Assembly: GCA_030655735.1 (NCBI GenBank)
Contig: JAUSPK010000176.1
Span: forward strand, 1-23,527
Origin: Syntrophales bacterium
GTDB lineage: Bacteria; Desulfobacterota; Syntrophia; Syntrophales; UBA2210
DNA length: 23,527 bases
Direction of reading: 5' to 3'
Of this stretch, positions 22,941 to 23,527 are shown in pieces. A model generated the notes under the pieces. The model was not told the origin of the DNA and made no database searches. It was given only the letters and a program-made list of their open reading frames with translations. Made by a program: the position numbers and the translations under genes. The number at the start of each line of letters is the position of its first letter. Position 1 is the first letter of the stretch.

Positions 22941-23109
22941 CAGTGTTTTAAAAAAGTGTCCTCACTTACAGATAGGGGGGGGGATACGTAAAGTAAGGAT
23001 TGAGACATTTCAAAGTACGAATTTCGACATCTGGATTTTCAGGCTTCTCTGTTCTTCTTACATGTAGGCGATCCTGCTTTAGAAAAACTAGGAAAGGAGG
23101 ATTGCCATA
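22941..23109 (+). promoter_or_regulatory. Long 5' leader of the cold-shock mRNA
   Basis: About 170 nt separate the predicted start site from the GTG start codon. The stretch has no open frame of note but contains a run of nine G (22975-22983) and ends with AAAGGAGG. Long leaders that change structure with temperature are known from E. coli cspA-type genes; a similar role here is inferred from length and position only. Confidence 0.4.
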
Positions 23110-23310
23110 GTGTCTGAAGGTACCGTGAAGTGGTTTAATTCGAGTAAGGGTTTCGGCTTCATCGAAAACGACGAAGGTGGCGATGTGTTTGTTCATTACA
23201 GCGCTATCCAGAGCGAAGGATTCAGAACTTTGGAGGAGAATTCCCGTGTGTCGTTCGATATTGAAGAAGGCGCCAAAGGCCCGTCCGCTACCAACGTCAA
23301 AATCATATAA
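23110..23310 (+). CDS. Cold-shock protein (CspA family)
   Basis: A 66-residue single-domain OB-fold protein that binds single-stranded RNA and DNA. RNP1 is KGFGFIEN and RNP2 is DVFVHYSAI, with the family start GTVKWFNSSKGFGF. The start codon is GTG at 23110, nine bases after AAAGGAGG. The gene is monocistronic: it has its own promoter and a strong terminator. Most relatives act as RNA chaperones; whether this copy is cold-induced cannot be told from sequence. Confidence 0.96.
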   Translation: MSEGTVKWFNSSKGFGFIENDEGGDVFVHYSAIQSEGFRTLEENSRVSFDIEEGAKGPSATNVKII

Positions 23311-23334
23311 ATAATCAACAAACTCAACGAAAAA

Positions 23335-23370
23335 GGGCATCCCGGAATTATTTCCGGGGTGCCCTTTTTT
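23335..23370 (+). terminator. Strong intrinsic terminator after the cold-shock gene
   Basis: GGGCATCCCGGAA (23335-23347) pairs with TTCCGGGGTGCCC (23352-23364) over 13 positions with one G-U pair and a TTAT loop, followed by T6. Five A residues precede it, so it may also work on the other strand. The remaining 157 bases to the window end hold no gene that I can see. Confidence 0.9.
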
Positions 23371-23527
23371 ATTCTCCCGGCATGTCCCCCCTCCCCCACA
23401 AAGACCGAACCACTCTGAAACCCTGGCCTCCCGAGTCGATTGACCTGTTTTTTCTTGACGTTTTCCGCAGATGGACAGTAGTGTATGGCTTGGGTTTGGG
23501 ATCAGTAAGTAAACGAATCGTCAGATA

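Noticed and set aside
23455..23484. TTGACG with TAGTGT at 18 bp as a promoter for a gene beyond the right edge
   Set aside because: The -10 matches at only three positions and no coding start is visible, so I could not support it.
1..23527. tRNA, rRNA, CRISPR arrays, insertion sequences and prophage genes
   Set aside because: None seen: no regularly spaced repeats of CRISPR size, no transposase-like frames, and no recognisable tRNA cloverleaf or rRNA segments.

Overview
The gene content points to a Gram-negative, probably anaerobic bacterium of the Deltaproteobacteria/Desulfobacterota, possibly near Syntrophales. The reasons are an F-type ATP synthase operon with two b-type subunits (b' and a signal-peptide-bearing b) and no a or c genes in the run, an mreBCD-mrdA-rodA block followed by a bactofilin, a PpiD-like periplasmic foldase, and a probable selenoprotein. 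The taxonomic call is an inference. Base composition is uneven: about 16.2-21 kb is clearly more GC-rich than the ATP synthase block.

Layout. Bases 1-8280 (minus strand): the edge of an unknown gene, a CitMHS_2/NhaD-like Na+/H+ antiporter, a probable terminator, the ATP synthase genes in transcription order b'-b-delta-alpha-gamma-beta-epsilon, and upstream of them a bactofilin. Bases 8526-13918 (minus strand): the rod-shape/elongasome operon mreB-mreC-mreD-mrdA(PBP2)-rodA, with a good sigma70-type promoter ahead of mreB. Bases 13919-14254: a divergent intergenic region with a GC-rich, repeat-bearing element. Bases 14255-16186 (plus strand): a PpiD-like SurA_N protein that seems to have lost its parvulin domain, followed 3 bp later by a short secreted heavy-metal-associated (HMA-like) protein whose frame is crossed by an in-frame TGA. 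Bases 16155-20942 (minus strand): an HI0933-type flavoprotein, a crotonase-family protein with the single-Glu isomerase pattern, and DNA polymerase I with a decayed proofreading site. Then galE (minus strand), a putative lipoprotein (plus strand) and a cold-shock protein (plus strand) with a long leader and a textbook terminator.

The most notable item is at 15857-16186. A signal peptide is followed by a C-W-D-[TGA] motif. Reading continues in the same frame as a coherent HMA-like domain. A 7-bp stem with a 5-nt loop carrying G at its second position sits 18 nt after the TGA, which fits the bacterial SECIS description. I read it as a secreted CxxU selenoprotein that ordinary gene calling would miss. 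Its neighbour and likely operon partner is the PPIase-less PpiD. The pair may form a periplasmic folding, redox or metal-handling unit, but that is inference.
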